From assembly GCA_964344765.1 (NCBI GenBank), contig CAYFOM010000018.1, forward strand, positions 21,029 to 85,028: a stretch of DNA of 64,000 nt, read 5' to 3'. The DNA is from JACNIZ01 sp964344765. GTDB taxonomy: Bacteria; Planctomycetota; UBA1135. Under the pieces are notes generated by a model. That model was given only the letters and a program-made list of their open reading frames with translations. It had not been told where the DNA came from and made no database searches. A program made the position numbers and the translations under genes. Positions 1-8,166 of this stretch are shown here, one piece after another (within the stretch, counting starts at the first letter, position 1; each line of letters opens with the position of its first letter).

Positions 1-62
1 ATCGGCGAATCGAACGCGCAGGTGGTGGCTTTGCCGGCCTTGGCAAGCAGTCCGGCTAAGAC

Positions 63-866
63 CTACCCCAGTTTCAAAATGTGGTTCAGTGTTTGAACCA
101 CTGCCCTGACCTTGCCCGCATCCATGGCGTCGGGATGCGGCTGAGCAAATTGCTTGGAATCGTTGTCGTAATAACGGCCCGACGCCTCGGCAAATTCGTC
201 GGACAGCGCCGCACGGCAAAGAATGTCGGCACCCACGCCAATATCGCCACCGGAAATTCCAAAAGCGTCTTGCACCATTTTGCTTCCAAGCAATGACCCA
301 GGATTCACCGCAACCACCGACGGCTCCCCCGCAGCACGTGAGCTTCCTTGAGCAACCGAGTACATGGTGATCGCCAACTTACTTTGCGCATAAGCGTCGC
401 CGTCGGCCAATGGAGTGTGGCCGGCCAGTGCTTGCAAGTCGACCGGAGCTTGGGCGGCCGACGAAAGGTTGACGATTCGTCCGTCACCATTCATTTGCGA
501 TCGCAGTCGATGACTGAGCAAATATGGAGCGAACGTATTCACCGCAAAGCGCACATCCCAGCCGGCGGCTGTTCGCGGCTGCGGCGTTTTATAAACGCCG
601 GCGTTGTTGATCAGCACATCCAAATTGCCACACCCCGCGGCGACGTCCACCGCCAACTGTTCGACTTCGTCCATCCGCGACAGATTCGCGCGGAAAATGG
701 CGCAGCTACCCGCGCCACCTTGCTCATTAAGCTGCGCCTGAACGCGCTGCAATTTTTCCGCACTGCGGCCGTGCAGCAAAAGTTGATGGCCCTGGGCAAA
801 CAGCGCCTGGGCAGTGGCCAAACCGATTCCGTCGGTGGCGCCGGTGATGAGAATGACTCGCTTCAT
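63..866 (-). CDS. SDR family NAD(P)-dependent oxidoreductase
   Basis: A 267-residue classical short-chain dehydrogenase/reductase. The Rossmann nucleotide-binding motif TGATDGIG lies at residues 8-15, the NNAG structural motif at 87-90, a Ser pair at 135-136 and the catalytic YxxxK at Tyr159/Lys163, followed by a PG near 190. The length is typical for the family. The motifs support NAD(P)-linked oxidation or reduction of an alcohol or carbonyl. The sequence most resembles retinol-dehydrogenase/protochlorophyllide-reductase-like SDRs, whose substrates cannot be read from sequence. It is transcribed away from the thioesterase-like gene at 1004, with a 137-base gap between them. Family is certain, substrate unknown. 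Confidence 0.93.
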   Translation of the reverse strand: MKRVILITGATDGIGLATAQALFAQGHQLLLHGRSAEKLQRVQAQLNEQGGAGSCAIFRANLSRMDEVEQLAVDVAAGCGNLDVLINNAGVYKTPQPRTAAGWDVRFAVNTFAPYLLSHRLRSQMNGDGRIVNLSSAAQAPVDLQALAGHTPLADGDAYAQSKLAITMYSVAQGSSRAAGEPSVVAVNPGSLLGSKMVQDAFGISGGDIGVGADILCRAALSDEFAEASGRYYDNDSKQFAQPHPDAMDAGKVRAVVQTLNHILKLG

Positions 867-953
867 GATTCCGCCCCTAGATGGGTTCTATAGGGTACTC
901 AGTTTTGGCGCGCCTCCAAGTAGCCACATTTTTGTAAGTAGCCGCCAAAGCCG

Positions 954-965
954 CCTAAGCTTAGG
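954..965. promoter_or_regulatory. 12-base perfect palindrome in divergent promoter region
   Basis: CCTAAGCTTAGG reads identically on both strands and sits between the divergent genes starting at 866 and 1004. A direct repeat AAGTAGCC lies just to its left (about 918-945). It could be an operator for a dimeric repressor, but a single short palindrome is weak evidence. Confidence 0.25.
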
Positions 966-988
966 GTTTTCCTTACGATTTCCAGACC

Positions 989-994
989 TATAAT
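989..994 (+). promoter_or_regulatory. -10 box (TATAAT) of the thioesterase-like gene
   Basis: A perfect TATAAT ends nine bases before the ATG at 1004. No convincing -35 box lies 16-18 bases upstream, and there is no Shine-Dalgarno sequence. If the box is used, transcription would begin within a few bases of the start codon and give a leaderless or nearly leaderless mRNA. Confidence 0.45.
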
Positions 995-1003
995 CCCTGC
1001 CAG

Positions 1004-1531
1004 ATGTACCCCTTCCTCAAGTTCGCAGCGGTAGTTCTTAAGGCTAGGTTTCGGTCGCGGTTGGATATCCGCGACCAAAGTGTGCTGAAGTATTGGGCCG
1101 GGTTCATGGATGTGGATTTGTTCCTCGAGCTCAACAACGCGCGCTATTTGCACTACATGGAACTCGGCCGCTGGGACCTGTCGCAACGAACCGGATTCCT
1201 GAAGGTGATGCGGTCGAATAAATGGGGAGTTGCAGTCGGCGGCGCCAGCATTCGTTTTCGCCGACGCATTCCGCTATTCCGCACCTTCACCGTGACGTCG
1301 CAAGTGCTTGGGCACGACGATCGCTGGTTTTACTTCCTGCAGGAATTTCATTCGAAAGGGCAAATATGCGCGTCGGCACTGATGAAGGTTTGCGCGACGT
1401 CAAAGGAAGGATTGGTCCCTGCGACCGAGGTGGAAGCTGCAATGGGCGAAGGCTGGGGCGAAGCGTTGCCGGACTGGGTAACCGCTTGGATCGAAGCCGA
1501 AGGCCAGCGCCCGTGGCCGAAACGAGCTTAG
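1004..1531 (+). CDS. thioesterase-like protein (4HBT/THEM6 type)
   Basis: A 175-residue protein with the hot-dog-fold signature of 4-hydroxybenzoyl-CoA thioesterase relatives and eukaryotic THEM6. An N-terminal Asp-containing segment (MDVDLFLELNNARYLHYMELGR, about residues 35-56) carries the Asn-Asn-Ala-Arg-Tyr-Leu stretch typical of the group, followed by beta strands such as GGASIRFRRRIPLF. The first 15 residues are hydrophobic and basic and could be a membrane anchor. The likely role is hydrolysis of an acyl thioester, with unknown substrate. The ATG at 1004 has no ribosome binding site but sits just below a TATAAT box. Confidence 0.78.
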   Translation: MYPFLKFAAVVLKARFRSRLDIRDQSVLKYWAGFMDVDLFLELNNARYLHYMELGRWDLSQRTGFLKVMRSNKWGVAVGGASIRFRRRIPLFRTFTVTSQVLGHDDRWFYFLQEFHSKGQICASALMKVCATSKEGLVPATEVEAAMGEGWGEALPDWVTAWIEAEGQRPWPKRA

Positions 1532-1574
1532 TTCAGGCTTAACGCAACCCATTCGACGGCTAGGCGAGTCGGTC

Positions 1575-1580
1575 TATAAT
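1575..1580 (+). promoter_or_regulatory. -10 box (TATAAT) of the serine hydrolase gene
   Basis: A perfect TATAAT overlaps the first possible ATG (1579) and ends seven bases before the next in-frame ATG (1588). A TCGACG at 1553-1558 is a weak -35 candidate with 16-base spacing. If the box is used, the transcript would start at or next to 1588, which argues for that start codon and a leaderless message. Confidence 0.42.
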
Positions 1581-1587
1581 GCCGTCG

Positions 1588-3336
1588 ATGCTTATTTCTT
1601 CGATTGTCAGTATTGCATTGCTCGCATCGCCCCTCGCACCCAATGCGCAGCAAGCTCCCCAAACTCCCGCCGCTCAAGTCGCCGACCGCACCGAACGAGT
1701 CGAGGGCGAGCTAGGCAAAAAGGTCGACGGCTACCTTCAGTCGTGCGAAGCGCTTGGTTTTCATGGCGCGGTTTTGGTGCAGAAAGGGGATCAAGTTTTG
1801 GTCCGCAAGGGATACGGCACTGCAAGGTGGGAAACCAATCGGCCGAATTCACCGACCACTCTTTACGACATCGCGTCGGCATCCAAGCAGATCACAGCCG
1901 CGGCAATTTTGAAACTGGAGTCGCAAGGCAAGATCGACACGTCGGAATCGATTGCCAAGTACTTGCCAAACGTTCCCAAAAAACACAAAGACGTCACCGT
2001 TTATCACTTGCTCACTCATACATCCGGGTTTTCACGGTATGGGCAAACCGGATCGGGCAAAGACTTGGAAAAGGCGTTGGCCAATTACTTGAGCGCCGAA
2101 CGCAAAGGCAAAGCCGGCAAGCGATTTGAGTATTACAACGGCGGTTACGCAATGCTTGCAATGATGGTCGAGCACGTCACCAATGAACCATTCGAAAAAT
2201 GGGTAAGCGACAACCTCTTCCAACCGGCCGGAATGAAGTACACCTACTTCATGGAAACCATGGGCATGGACGAAGCTCACTTGTCGGCGGCGTATAACAG
2301 TTACAAGCTCACAACCAGCTACATTCGAGGTTGGGGTTATCGCGGAATGGGCGGCGTCGTAACGTCGGTGGCGGATTTGGGGATTTGGTGCAATGCACTA
2401 TTCAAAGGGAAGGTTTTGCCCAAGGACACACTGGAGAAAATGTTGACTCCGAATAAGGAGAATTATGGTTGTGGTTGGGTGATTACTAAAACCGAGGGCG
2501 GACGAAGGGTCATCCAACATGGCGGCAATGCCACTAGCTTTGAGTCTTACATTCGCTATTTCCCTGACGACGACTTGTTGGTGATTGTATTGACGAACCG
2601 CCCGGGTTGGCATTATCAGGTGGCTTGGGAAATCCCGACGATGATCCTGAATGAACCCCGGAATCAGCCGGCAATCCCTCAAGCTGCGTCGCTCACCGGC
2701 GGACAAATGAATGCTTTCTGCGGCGTTTGGGAAGACAAAGGCCGACGCATCGTGGTGCAGCCTCATGGCTATGGTTTTGAGATTGGTGCTTTGGACTATG
2801 AAACCAAGATGGCATTGATGGGGCGCAAGCCGGAAAAGCCGAACAAAGACTGGCCAAAGAAGAAGGAGGTCGAACGACTTGGTGAATTGGGAATGGAAAT
2901 CGTCGCGAACTTGCGAAAGGGAGATGTTTCCTTAATCAAGAAACACCAGGCAGCCTACATTCCGGAAAGTTGGTCGCAGACGATTTTGAATATGCTTTGG
3001 CCTGAGCACCTCGAACGTTGGGGACCCGTGAAGGATCAAGAATTCTTGAGTTCGCATTACGATCCGGATACCAAGTGGGTCCACGTTTGGATTCGGCTTA
3101 ACCATGAAAATGCGCAGCGTTCCATCCGCGTCAGCTTCTTTGGCGATCGCATCAAAATTTTTAGCCTTGGTGCACCCAACTTCCCCTATGCCACGCAAAT
3201 GATTCCAGTGGAAAGTGAATTCGCAGTGGCTTTTGATTATGGAGACAAGCCGCCGGCAACTCTAAAACTGAATCGCGGGCGGCTTGAACTGAAGTCACGC
3301 AGCGGCGCGAAATTTAAATTTAACTTGGTGGATTAA
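1588..3336 (+). CDS. exported serine hydrolase, beta-lactamase (class C)/PBP-like family
   Basis: A 582-residue protein with an N-terminal signal peptide ending near NAQQ. The three active-site motifs of the class C beta-lactamase/DD-peptidase family are present: SASK (nucleophile Ser97 and Lys100), YYN (Tyr182, Asn184) and HGG (His311). The catalytic domain covers about residues 40-360. The C-terminal 200 residues form an extra region that I cannot assign, rich in beta-strand-like patterns. Such proteins cleave peptides, esters or amides outside the cytoplasm and most are not resistance enzymes. An ATG nine bases earlier (1579) is possible, but it overlaps the TATAAT box. The family is certain, the substrate unknown. 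Confidence 0.9.
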   Translation: MLISSIVSIALLASPLAPNAQQAPQTPAAQVADRTERVEGELGKKVDGYLQSCEALGFHGAVLVQKGDQVLVRKGYGTARWETNRPNSPTTLYDIASASKQITAAAILKLESQGKIDTSESIAKYLPNVPKKHKDVTVYHLLTHTSGFSRYGQTGSGKDLEKALANYLSAERKGKAGKRFEYYNGGYAMLAMMVEHVTNEPFEKWVSDNLFQPAGMKYTYFMETMGMDEAHLSAAYNSYKLTTSYIRGWGYRGMGGVVTSVADLGIWCNALFKGKVLPKDTLEKMLTPNKENYGCGWVITKTEGGRRVIQHGGNATSFESYIRYFPDDDLLVIVLTNRPGWHYQVAWEIPTMILNEPRNQPAIPQAASLTGGQMNAFCGVWEDKGRRIVVQPHGYGFEIGALDYETKMALMGRKPEKPNKDWPKKKEVERLGELGMEIVANLRKGDVSLIKKHQAAYIPESWSQTILNMLWPEHLERWGPVKDQEFLSSHYDPDTKWVHVWIRLNHENAQRSIRVSFFGDRIKIFSLGAPNFPYATQMIPVESEFAVAFDYGDKPPATLKLNRGRLELKSRSGAKFKFNLVD

Positions 3337-3396
3337 CTTGAAACTCCAACCATTCGATTGCTCTGAAGTTGGTTGGAAAAGGGAAGGCCAATAAGC

Positions 3397-3837
3397 ATGC
3401 GACCTCAAACCGCTTTGATCATTCCGGCAAGCTGCATCGCAACCGGGCTCATGGGCGTAGTAGAGGCTATTTCCTGGGGATACTGGGACCAACTTCTGGA
3501 ATATTTTTTTGCTCCCTTCCTATTCTGTGGCTTGATTCTCTCCATAGGATCCATTTTGTCTCTGAAGGCTTCGCATTGGACCTTCCCCTCGAGCCGGTCC
3601 GCCTGGAAGCTTGTTTGGATTGCCTTTCCAGCAAACGCGGTGCTCGCAACAGCCTTGTATTCCACCGTTCTTGCATGGATCGACGAGTTTCTCGACGAGA
3701 TGTATTTTTACGAGATAGAGAGCCCGGTCGTGTTTGCAATCTTCCTCTTTGCAACATATGGACTTCCCTTCTCAGCCTTTTGCTTTGCGACCTTCGCGAT
3801 GCTTTGCAAACTCCTTAAAGTCCGCATAGCGATTTGA
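3397..3837 (+). CDS. four-helix membrane protein, first of a tandem paralogous pair
   Basis: A 146-residue hydrophobic protein of unknown function with about four predicted membrane helices (roughly residues 8-28, 38-58, 72-92 and 112-135). I chose the ATG at 3397, which has a GGGAAGG about ten bases upstream, over a TTG at 3373. It aligns along its length with the next gene: both have a YxDQ motif after helix 1, an acidic DE...E...YE.E stretch between helices 3 and 4, and a cationic LLKV/LAKV tail. The gene is AT-richer than its neighbours. A competing open frame (3369-3818) lacks any coherent membrane pattern. Confidence 0.72.
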   Translation: MRPQTALIIPASCIATGLMGVVEAISWGYWDQLLEYFFAPFLFCGLILSIGSILSLKASHWTFPSSRSAWKLVWIAFPANAVLATALYSTVLAWIDEFLDEMYFYEIESPVVFAIFLFATYGLPFSAFCFATFAMLCKLLKVRIAI

Positions 3838-3840
3838 CCC

Positions 3841-4314
3841 ATGAAAATTGCCCCTCCCGATCGCCCTGGCCGCTATTTTTTCCTGATGTGGGCGTCGTTC
3901 CTTTCTTGCGCACTCGTTTCAGTGGTCAATGTAATTGTTCAAGAATACTACGACCAAATTGTGGAAGCGCTAATCCTTGGCGGCTTCCTGTTAGGGGTCT
4001 TAGTTTGGATCGTTGCCTCGGCGTCAATGAAAGTGGTCGGCAAGGTCATGCCAATTCGCAAACACAATCTAACCCCACTTGTTGCCGCAGCCATACTCTG
4101 CAGTTTGCTACTCAACGGCTGCGACACTCTTATCCTGATCGGGATTGACGAGGTCGAAAACGAGCTTGACTATTATGAACTCGAAACACTAATGGGCTTG
4201 TTCTTCTTCTACTTTCTCACGAAGAATCTCCCTATGGCTGTTCTGGCCTTTGGATTTGCCGCCATCTTCTGCCGCCTCGCCAAGGTAGAAATTTTCCCAA
4301 AACCCACCCCCTGA
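3841..4314 (+). CDS. four-helix membrane protein, second of a tandem paralogous pair
   Basis: A 157-residue membrane protein that starts three bases after the stop of its paralogue, so the two are surely co-transcribed. Shared landmarks are EYYDQIVEA (against GYWDQLLEY), DEVENELDYYELET (against DEFLDEMYFYEIES) and the C-terminal CRLAKVEI (against CKLLKVRI). The order and spacing of the four helices are conserved. The charged segment between helices 3 and 4 is the best-conserved feature and may be a binding or interaction surface. No known family was recognised. The arrangement suggests local duplication and perhaps a heteromeric complex. Confidence 0.75.
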   Translation: MKIAPPDRPGRYFFLMWASFLSCALVSVVNVIVQEYYDQIVEALILGGFLLGVLVWIVASASMKVVGKVMPIRKHNLTPLVAAAILCSLLLNGCDTLILIGIDEVENELDYYELETLMGLFFFYFLTKNLPMAVLAFGFAAIFCRLAKVEIFPKPTP

Positions 4315-4352
4315 TCCCTGGCCGGGCGCACCGCTACTGCTAACATGAATCC

Positions 4353-4778
4353 ATGTCATTAAGCCCCGACTGCGAACGCTTGGTCAATGACCTACTCCCC
4401 TTCGCTCAGCAGATGCTCACTGAAAATGGCGAATTTTTCCCGTTTGGCGGAATCGTAGATCCGCAAGGTGAGCTGCAACACATCGGCGTGGAATCGGACG
4501 AAGAAGACACGCCTTCGGAAGAGATCATTGAGTTATTAAAAGACCACTTCAAAACCGGCGCCGCCGACGGCCAATTCAACGCCACGGCCCTGGTTTACGA
4601 CGTGCTTGTGGTTCCGCCTGGTCAGGAAGACAAGCAAGACGCCGTCGCTGTTGCGCTCGATAGCCGCGACGGATTCTCAGGAGTTGCGGTGTTCCCGTAC
4701 ACCATTGATGCCGCGAATAAAGTCCAAATCGGCGAGCCCTTCGGCGGGCCCGGTGACGGCGACATTTTCGAAACGTGA
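4353..4778 (+). CDS. conserved small acidic protein of unknown function
   Basis: A 141-residue soluble, acidic protein without signal peptide or membrane segment. It has an alpha/beta pattern (helix at the N-terminus, then strands FFPFGGIVDPQG and ATALVYDVLVVPP, then DAVAVALDSRDGFSGVAVFPY). I recognise the general look of small bacterial proteins often found next to unrelated genes, but cannot name a family. The start lies six bases after TAACAT, a weak -10-like hexamer. The stop overlaps the GTG start of the next gene (GTGA), so the two are likely translated together. Confidence 0.72.
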   Translation: MSLSPDCERLVNDLLPFAQQMLTENGEFFPFGGIVDPQGELQHIGVESDEEDTPSEEIIELLKDHFKTGAADGQFNATALVYDVLVVPPGQEDKQDAVAVALDSRDGFSGVAVFPYTIDAANKVQIGEPFGGPGDGDIFET

Positions 4779-5647
4779 AACTGAAAATTCTGGACTTCGG
4801 TCCTCGGCTGCTCAGAAGTTCCTGTCTGCTACTCGGAGCGATTTTCCTCGCGGGATGCGTTGCTCCGCAAGTTGAGCCGTTACAAGTCGTCCCCTACAAA
4901 CGAATCGGCGACGTCGAGCTTTCGCTGCACATCTTTAGTCCTCCGGGCCATCGCGCTTCGGACAAGCGGCCGGCAATTGTGTTCTTCTTTGGCGGCGGAT
5001 GGAACAGCGGAACGCCAAGTCAGTTCTTCCCACAAAGTGAATACCTGGCGGCGCGCGGGATGGTTAGCATTTGCGCGGAGTACCGGGTGATGAAACAACA
5101 CGGCACCACTCCGCAAGAGTGTGTGAAAGATGGCAAATCCGCCATTCGCTGGGTGCGCGCAAACGCGAAGCTGTTAGGAATCGATCCTGATCGTCTTGCG
5201 GCCGGGGGCGGATCGGCCGGCGGACATGTAGCCGCAGCGACGGCGACGACTGCTGGATTCAACCAAAATGGAGAAAACCTGTCGATCAGTTGCCGGCCGA
5301 ACGCATTGGTGTTGTTTAACCCAGTGATCGACAACAGCCCGGAGGGCTATGGCTACCAACGGGTGAAGGATTACTGGCAACAGTTCTCACCGATGCACAA
5401 CATCAGCGAATCCACTCCCCCAACCATTTTCTTTCTAGGCACGAAGGATCCATTGATCCCCGTCGCCACCGCGGAAGAGTACAAACGGCTAATGGAATCG
5501 CACGGCCGCCGCTGCGACCTACACCTCTATGAAGGCGAACCGCACGGCTTCTTCAACAAATCCAAGTACGACGAAACCGTGCTTGAGATGGACCGCTTTT
5601 TAACCTCCCTCGGCTTCCTCAAGCCTATGCCACCCGAGACTCCATGA
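4775..5647 (+). CDS. alpha/beta hydrolase lipoprotein (acetyl-xylan esterase-like)
   Basis: A 290-residue lipoprotein with lipobox LAGC (Cys28) after a hydrophobic signal. The alpha/beta hydrolase fold is clear: oxyanion-loop GGGW (residues 73-76), nucleophile motif GGGSAGG with Ser147, acid Asp in GTKDPLIP and catalytic His in GEPHGFF near residue 260. This is the layout of BD-FAE/esterase-lipase enzymes that remove acetyl or feruloyl groups from plant polysaccharides. Anchoring in the membrane would place it in the periplasm. The GTG start overlaps the stop of the gene before, and its own stop overlaps the ATG of the next gene, so it is the middle of a tight operon. Confidence 0.88.
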   Translation: MKLKILDFGPRLLRSSCLLLGAIFLAGCVAPQVEPLQVVPYKRIGDVELSLHIFSPPGHRASDKRPAIVFFFGGGWNSGTPSQFFPQSEYLAARGMVSICAEYRVMKQHGTTPQECVKDGKSAIRWVRANAKLLGIDPDRLAAGGGSAGGHVAAATATTAGFNQNGENLSISCRPNALVLFNPVIDNSPEGYGYQRVKDYWQQFSPMHNISESTPPTIFFLGTKDPLIPVATAEEYKRLMESHGRRCDLHLYEGEPHGFFNKSKYDETVLEMDRFLTSLGFLKPMPPETP

Positions 5648-6036
5648 CCTGGAAAAAACTACTCATCACCTTATTTTGGATCACCGGCACCCTATGGATT
5701 GCACTCGTCGCCGCCTATAACCGCGCCGGGTATTTCGGATTCCAATTCGAAATGGTCCCGCGCCTAGTTGGCTGGACGTTTTTATTCAGCCTCCCCACAT
5801 TCGTGCCAATGTTCCTTACGAATATCCGCAATACCGCTTTAGCCACCAGACTGAGCCTCGCGATGCTATTCACCGGCTTTCTGATTGGAACGCTCTACGT
5901 ACAAATCGACGACTACCGTTTTCGCCAAGAAGTTACCGCATCTGAAATTGGCGACCATGACCGCGCCCGCGCATGGCCGCTGCTTCTTTGGTCGCTTACT
6001 GCGATTGATCACGACTGTTATGCCTACGAGGAGTGA
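5644..6036 (+). CDS. membrane protein of unknown function
   Basis: A 130-residue protein with about three hydrophobic helices (residues 6-25, 42-60 and 70-92) and a short charged C-terminal part with a YRFRQEV segment. No family recognised. The ATG overlaps the stop codon of the lipoprotein esterase gene (ATGA), implying translational coupling. The region is AT-richer than the surrounding genes. Confidence 0.62.
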   Translation: MTWKKLLITLFWITGTLWIALVAAYNRAGYFGFQFEMVPRLVGWTFLFSLPTFVPMFLTNIRNTALATRLSLAMLFTGFLIGTLYVQIDDYRFRQEVTASEIGDHDRARAWPLLLWSLTAIDHDCYAYEE

Positions 6037-6065
6037 GGTTAAACCCAAATATTTCGCCAAGCATC

Positions 6066-6467
6066 ATGCACTCCAAGCTAGTCATCACCTCCGCCTTTCG
6101 CTTGCTTGGAATGTTCCTTTCCTTGTGCTTTTACTATTCCTCAAGTACGGGAAGATCTGGATTTACAACCTATGGAGTCAACCTATTCCGTTTCAAGATC
6201 GGAGGATTTGAAGACTTAACGATCTACTCTTCCACTGCAATCGGATTTGCTCTGCTCATTGCAGTCAATTTTATTGACCGAACTCCTTCCAAGATTCGCA
6301 TCGCATCCCTTGCCTTGTCAGCCCTGGCTCTCGCCAGCCTTGCCAACTTTTGGATCCTAGTCGAATTTGGAAACGGGCTTCCGTTTTCCTTTATGTTCCC
6401 AATTGTGATCGCGGTGTGCGAGCTCCTAATTCTGTTAAATCGAGTTCGAGCGGCTCGCAGCGCCTAA
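6066..6467 (+). CDS. membrane protein of unknown function
   Basis: About 133 residues with four hydrophobic segments, the C-terminal half being almost entirely membrane helices (LIAVNFID..., LALSALALASLANFWIL, PIVIAVCELLILLNRV). I chose the ATG at 6066, since the protein then starts with a normal membrane-insertion segment. A GTG at 6033 overlapping the previous stop would add 11 residues. No family recognised. It closes the operon that begins at 4353. Its TAA overlaps by four bases the stop codon of the convergent symporter gene. Confidence 0.6.
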   Translation: MHSKLVITSAFRLLGMFLSLCFYYSSSTGRSGFTTYGVNLFRFKIGGFEDLTIYSSTAIGFALLIAVNFIDRTPSKIRIASLALSALALASLANFWILVEFGNGLPFSFMFPIVIAVCELLILLNRVRAARSA

Positions 6468-8164
6468 GCTTCAATTTCATGCGCAGGCCCTGAGCCGCGC
6501 GGTACGCGGATGTCTTCGACCAATTGTTGAATTGCCGGGGACGGCGGCGGGGCGAGTTGGTGAACTAGACCGGCGACGAGGAAGTTGATCAACATGCCTA
6601 ACGTACCGATTCCTTCGGGCGAAATTCCGAACCACCAATTTTCGGGGGTGGATAGTTCGGGATGAAGGAAGCGGAACCACAGGATGTAACCAGCGGTAAA
6701 TGCAATGCCGCAAATCATGCCACTGATTGCGCCGGCGCGGTTCATGCGCTTGCTGAAAATGCCCATGATCAACACAGGGAAGAAGGATGAGGCTGCTAAT
6801 CCAAACGCAAACGCAACCACTTCGGCGACGAATCCTGGCGGATTGATGCCGAAATAACCGGCGATGCAGACCGCGACGCCGGCACTGATTCGCGCGGCTA
6901 GCAGTTCGCCTCGTTCAGAGATTTTTGGTGTTAACGATCGCTTGAGCAAGTCGTGGCTCACCGCGGTAGAAACTACCAACAGCAAACCGGCGGCTGTCGA
7001 AAGCGCGGCGGCTAATCCACCCGCAGCCACCAATCCAACCACCCAATCGGGCAGACCGGAAATTTCCGGATTGGCGAGCACCATGATGTCTTTATGCACG
7101 GTCAACTCGTTTTCCACCGCGGCATTCGGACCTACGTATTGAATCAATCCATCGCCGTTATGGTCTTCATGTTTGACCAAACCGGTGGTCTCCCACTTGC
7201 GGAACCAATCGGGCATGTCGGCATAAGGTTGATCACTAACCGTCATCAACAAATTGGTGCGCGCGAACGCGGCAACCGCCGGTGCGGCGGTGTAGAGCAG
7301 TGCAATAAACACCAACGCCCAGCCCACACTGCGTCGTGCATCGCGCACTTTGGGCACGGTGTAAAAACGAACGATGACGTGCGGCAAACCGGCGGTACCA
7401 ACCATCAGTGCGGCGGTGATGAAAAGTACATCCATCGTCGCGCGCGAGCCATCGGTGTAGGAAGCGAAGCCTAAATCATGGTGCAAGCCATTGAGCTTCT
7501 CCAACAACGGGGTGCCGTCGGCGAGTTTGCCGCCAAGGCCGAGCTGCGGGATCGGCGTATCGACCATTTGGATCGACAGGAAGATCGCCGGAACCAAGTA
7601 GGCGAAAATCAAAACGCAATACTGCGCCACCTGCGTGTAGGTGATGCCCTTCATTCCACCGAGCACGGCGTAGAAAAACACGATGCCCATTCCGATTAGC
7701 ACGCCGGTTGTCGTGTCGACTTCCAAAAAGCGCGACAACACAATGCCGACGCCCTGCATTTGCCCGCTGACGTATGTGAATGAAACGAAGATCGCGCAAA
7801 TCACCGCCACGAAGCGAGCGGTCGAAGATTCATAACGGTCGCCGACAAAGTCCGGAATGGTGAACTTGCCAAATTTGCGCAAGTACGGCGCGAGCAGCAA
7901 GGCCAGCAGCACATAACCGCCGGTCCAACCCATCAGGTAAACCGATCCGTCGTATCCCAAAAACGAAATCGCGCCGGCCATCGAAATGAACGACGCCGCG
8001 CTCATCCAATCGGCAGCAGTGGCCAGACCATTGGTCACCGGCCCCACTCCACCACCGGCAACGTAAAACTCTTTGGTGCTGCCCGCGCGGCTCCAGATGG
8101 CAACGCCGATGTACAACGCAAACGAAAGTCCGATGAGGACAAAGGTCCAAGTTTCAACCGTCAT
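6464..8164 (-). CDS. sodium:solute symporter, VC_2705/acetate permease-like subfamily
   Basis: A 566-residue member of the SSS family with about 13 membrane helices. It begins with a helix followed by STKEFYVAGGGVGPVTNGLATAADWMSAASF, the typical first signature in VC_2705-type symporters. Later family segments are GGMKGITYTQVAQY and AGLPHVIVRFYTVP. An inserted loop of about 60 residues (near 310-370) includes an acidic DHNGDGLIQY stretch that resembles a calcium-binding loop, usual in this subfamily. These carriers take up acetate or other monocarboxylates with sodium. It lies directly downstream of, and two bases from, the DUF4212 gene, the standard pairing for this subfamily. Confidence 0.93.
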   Translation of the reverse strand: MTVETWTFVLIGLSFALYIGVAIWSRAGSTKEFYVAGGGVGPVTNGLATAADWMSAASFISMAGAISFLGYDGSVYLMGWTGGYVLLALLLAPYLRKFGKFTIPDFVGDRYESSTARFVAVICAIFVSFTYVSGQMQGVGIVLSRFLEVDTTTGVLIGMGIVFFYAVLGGMKGITYTQVAQYCVLIFAYLVPAIFLSIQMVDTPIPQLGLGGKLADGTPLLEKLNGLHHDLGFASYTDGSRATMDVLFITAALMVGTAGLPHVIVRFYTVPKVRDARRSVGWALVFIALLYTAAPAVAAFARTNLLMTVSDQPYADMPDWFRKWETTGLVKHEDHNGDGLIQYVGPNAAVENELTVHKDIMVLANPEISGLPDWVVGLVAAGGLAAALSTAAGLLLVVSTAVSHDLLKRSLTPKISERGELLAARISAGVAVCIAGYFGINPPGFVAEVVAFAFGLAASSFFPVLIMGIFSKRMNRAGAISGMICGIAFTAGYILWFRFLHPELSTPENWWFGISPEGIGTLGMLINFLVAGLVHQLAPPPSPAIQQLVEDIRVPRGSGPAHEIEA

Positions 8165-8166
8165 CG

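Noticed and set aside
1..59. Possible 3' end of a plus-strand gene (frame 3, ending ...GLGKQSG at a TAA, 57-59)
   Set aside because: Only 18 codons are visible and they match nothing that I can recognise, so I cannot support a call.
3348..3376. CCAACC ... GGTTGG hairpin after the serine hydrolase gene
   Set aside because: The stem is only six bases with a loop of about 19 and it is followed by AAAA, so it is not a terminator for the plus strand.
3369..3818. 149-codon frame overlapping the first membrane-protein gene
   Set aside because: It lacks the helix pattern shared by the two paralogues, while the frame from 3397 aligns with the neighbouring gene.
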